DNA of 14,071 nucleotides, taken from CG1-02-35-72 sp036170135. Its GTDB lineage: Bacteria > Bacteroidota > Bacteroidia > Flavobacteriales > Flavobacteriaceae. A program made the translations under genes and the position numbers. The notes under the pieces were generated by a model. It had not been told where the DNA came from. It saw only the letters and a program-made list of their open reading frames with translations, and did not search any database. Each line of letters starts with the position of its first letter. The first letter of the stretch is position 1. The stretch spans positions 1-14,071 of the forward strand of contig JAVHOP010000061.1 in NCBI GenBank assembly GCA_036170135.1. The letters are read 5' to 3'. Shown here in pieces: positions 14,057 through 14,071 of the stretch.

Positions 14057-14071
14057 AAGGTTTTCAAAACC
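14057..14071. repeat. Further copy of the hairpin centre, cut by the window end
   Basis: AAGGTTTTCAAAACC repeats the centre of the 14010-14040 element 16 nt further on. The right arm is cut off by the end of the window, so its full extent is unknown. Confidence 0.6.

Noticed and set aside
1..14071. CRISPR array, tRNA or rRNA genes, insertion sequence, phage genes
   Set aside because: No regularly spaced repeat-spacer pattern, no cloverleaf or rRNA segments in the spacers, and no transposase, integrase or phage proteins among the frames.

Overview
The window reads as chromosome of a member of Bacteroidota, most likely family Flavobacteriaceae. The signs are: AT-rich DNA; a giant secreted protein with a choice-of-anchor L region and a type B (CHU_C-like) type IX secretion sorting domain; upstream motifs of the Bacteroidota form TAnnTTTG instead of sigma-70 boxes; no obvious Shine-Dalgarno sequences; and the short palindromic CCTGCAAGG..CCTTGTAGG hairpins that I recall being common between flavobacterial genes. 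Genus and species cannot be set from this alone.

Region 1 (53-5785, minus strand) looks like one transcription unit read right to left. It runs pheS (phenylalanyl-tRNA synthetase alpha), then 1 nt later a small single-domain retropepsin-like aspartic protease, then 26 nt later a 1414-residue T9SS-exported repeat protein. The exported protein has a signal peptide, a choice-of-anchor L region, an Ig/PKD-like module, eight cysteine-paired repeats of about 100 residues, a second Ig-like module and a C-terminal sorting domain. Its repeat region holds a 591-bp tandem unit with a 398-bp core that is identical base for base.

Region 2 (5786-9104) is a divergent promoter region followed by a plus-strand gene of 1010 residues. 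It joins two receiver-like domains to a PPDK/PpsA-type ATP-grasp (PEP/pyruvate-binding) domain and a distinctive C-terminal region, but has no phosphohistidine or PEP-barrel domain. Region 3 (9236-10683) is gdhA, a hexameric-type glutamate dehydrogenase, with a good TAnnTTTG motif upstream and a strong hairpin terminator.

Region 4 (10632-13847) begins with a convergent intergenic spacer carrying three hairpins. It continues with minus-strand genes: a saccharopine/lysine dehydrogenase family protein, a TIGR01212/YhcC-like radical SAM protein, and a compact DUF6364-type antitoxin plus PIN-domain toxin pair. The toxin-antitoxin promoter is well formed, with a palindrome over its -33 element. The right edge (13848-14071) is non-coding and ends in more of the hairpin repeats.

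Most of the window is housekeeping and typical flavobacterial accessory content. I do not see a clearly new multi-gene defence or mobile system. The items most worth a second look are the double-receiver/ATP-grasp protein, the perfect internal duplication in the surface protein, the synthetase-protease-adhesin gene order, and the dispersed hairpin family.
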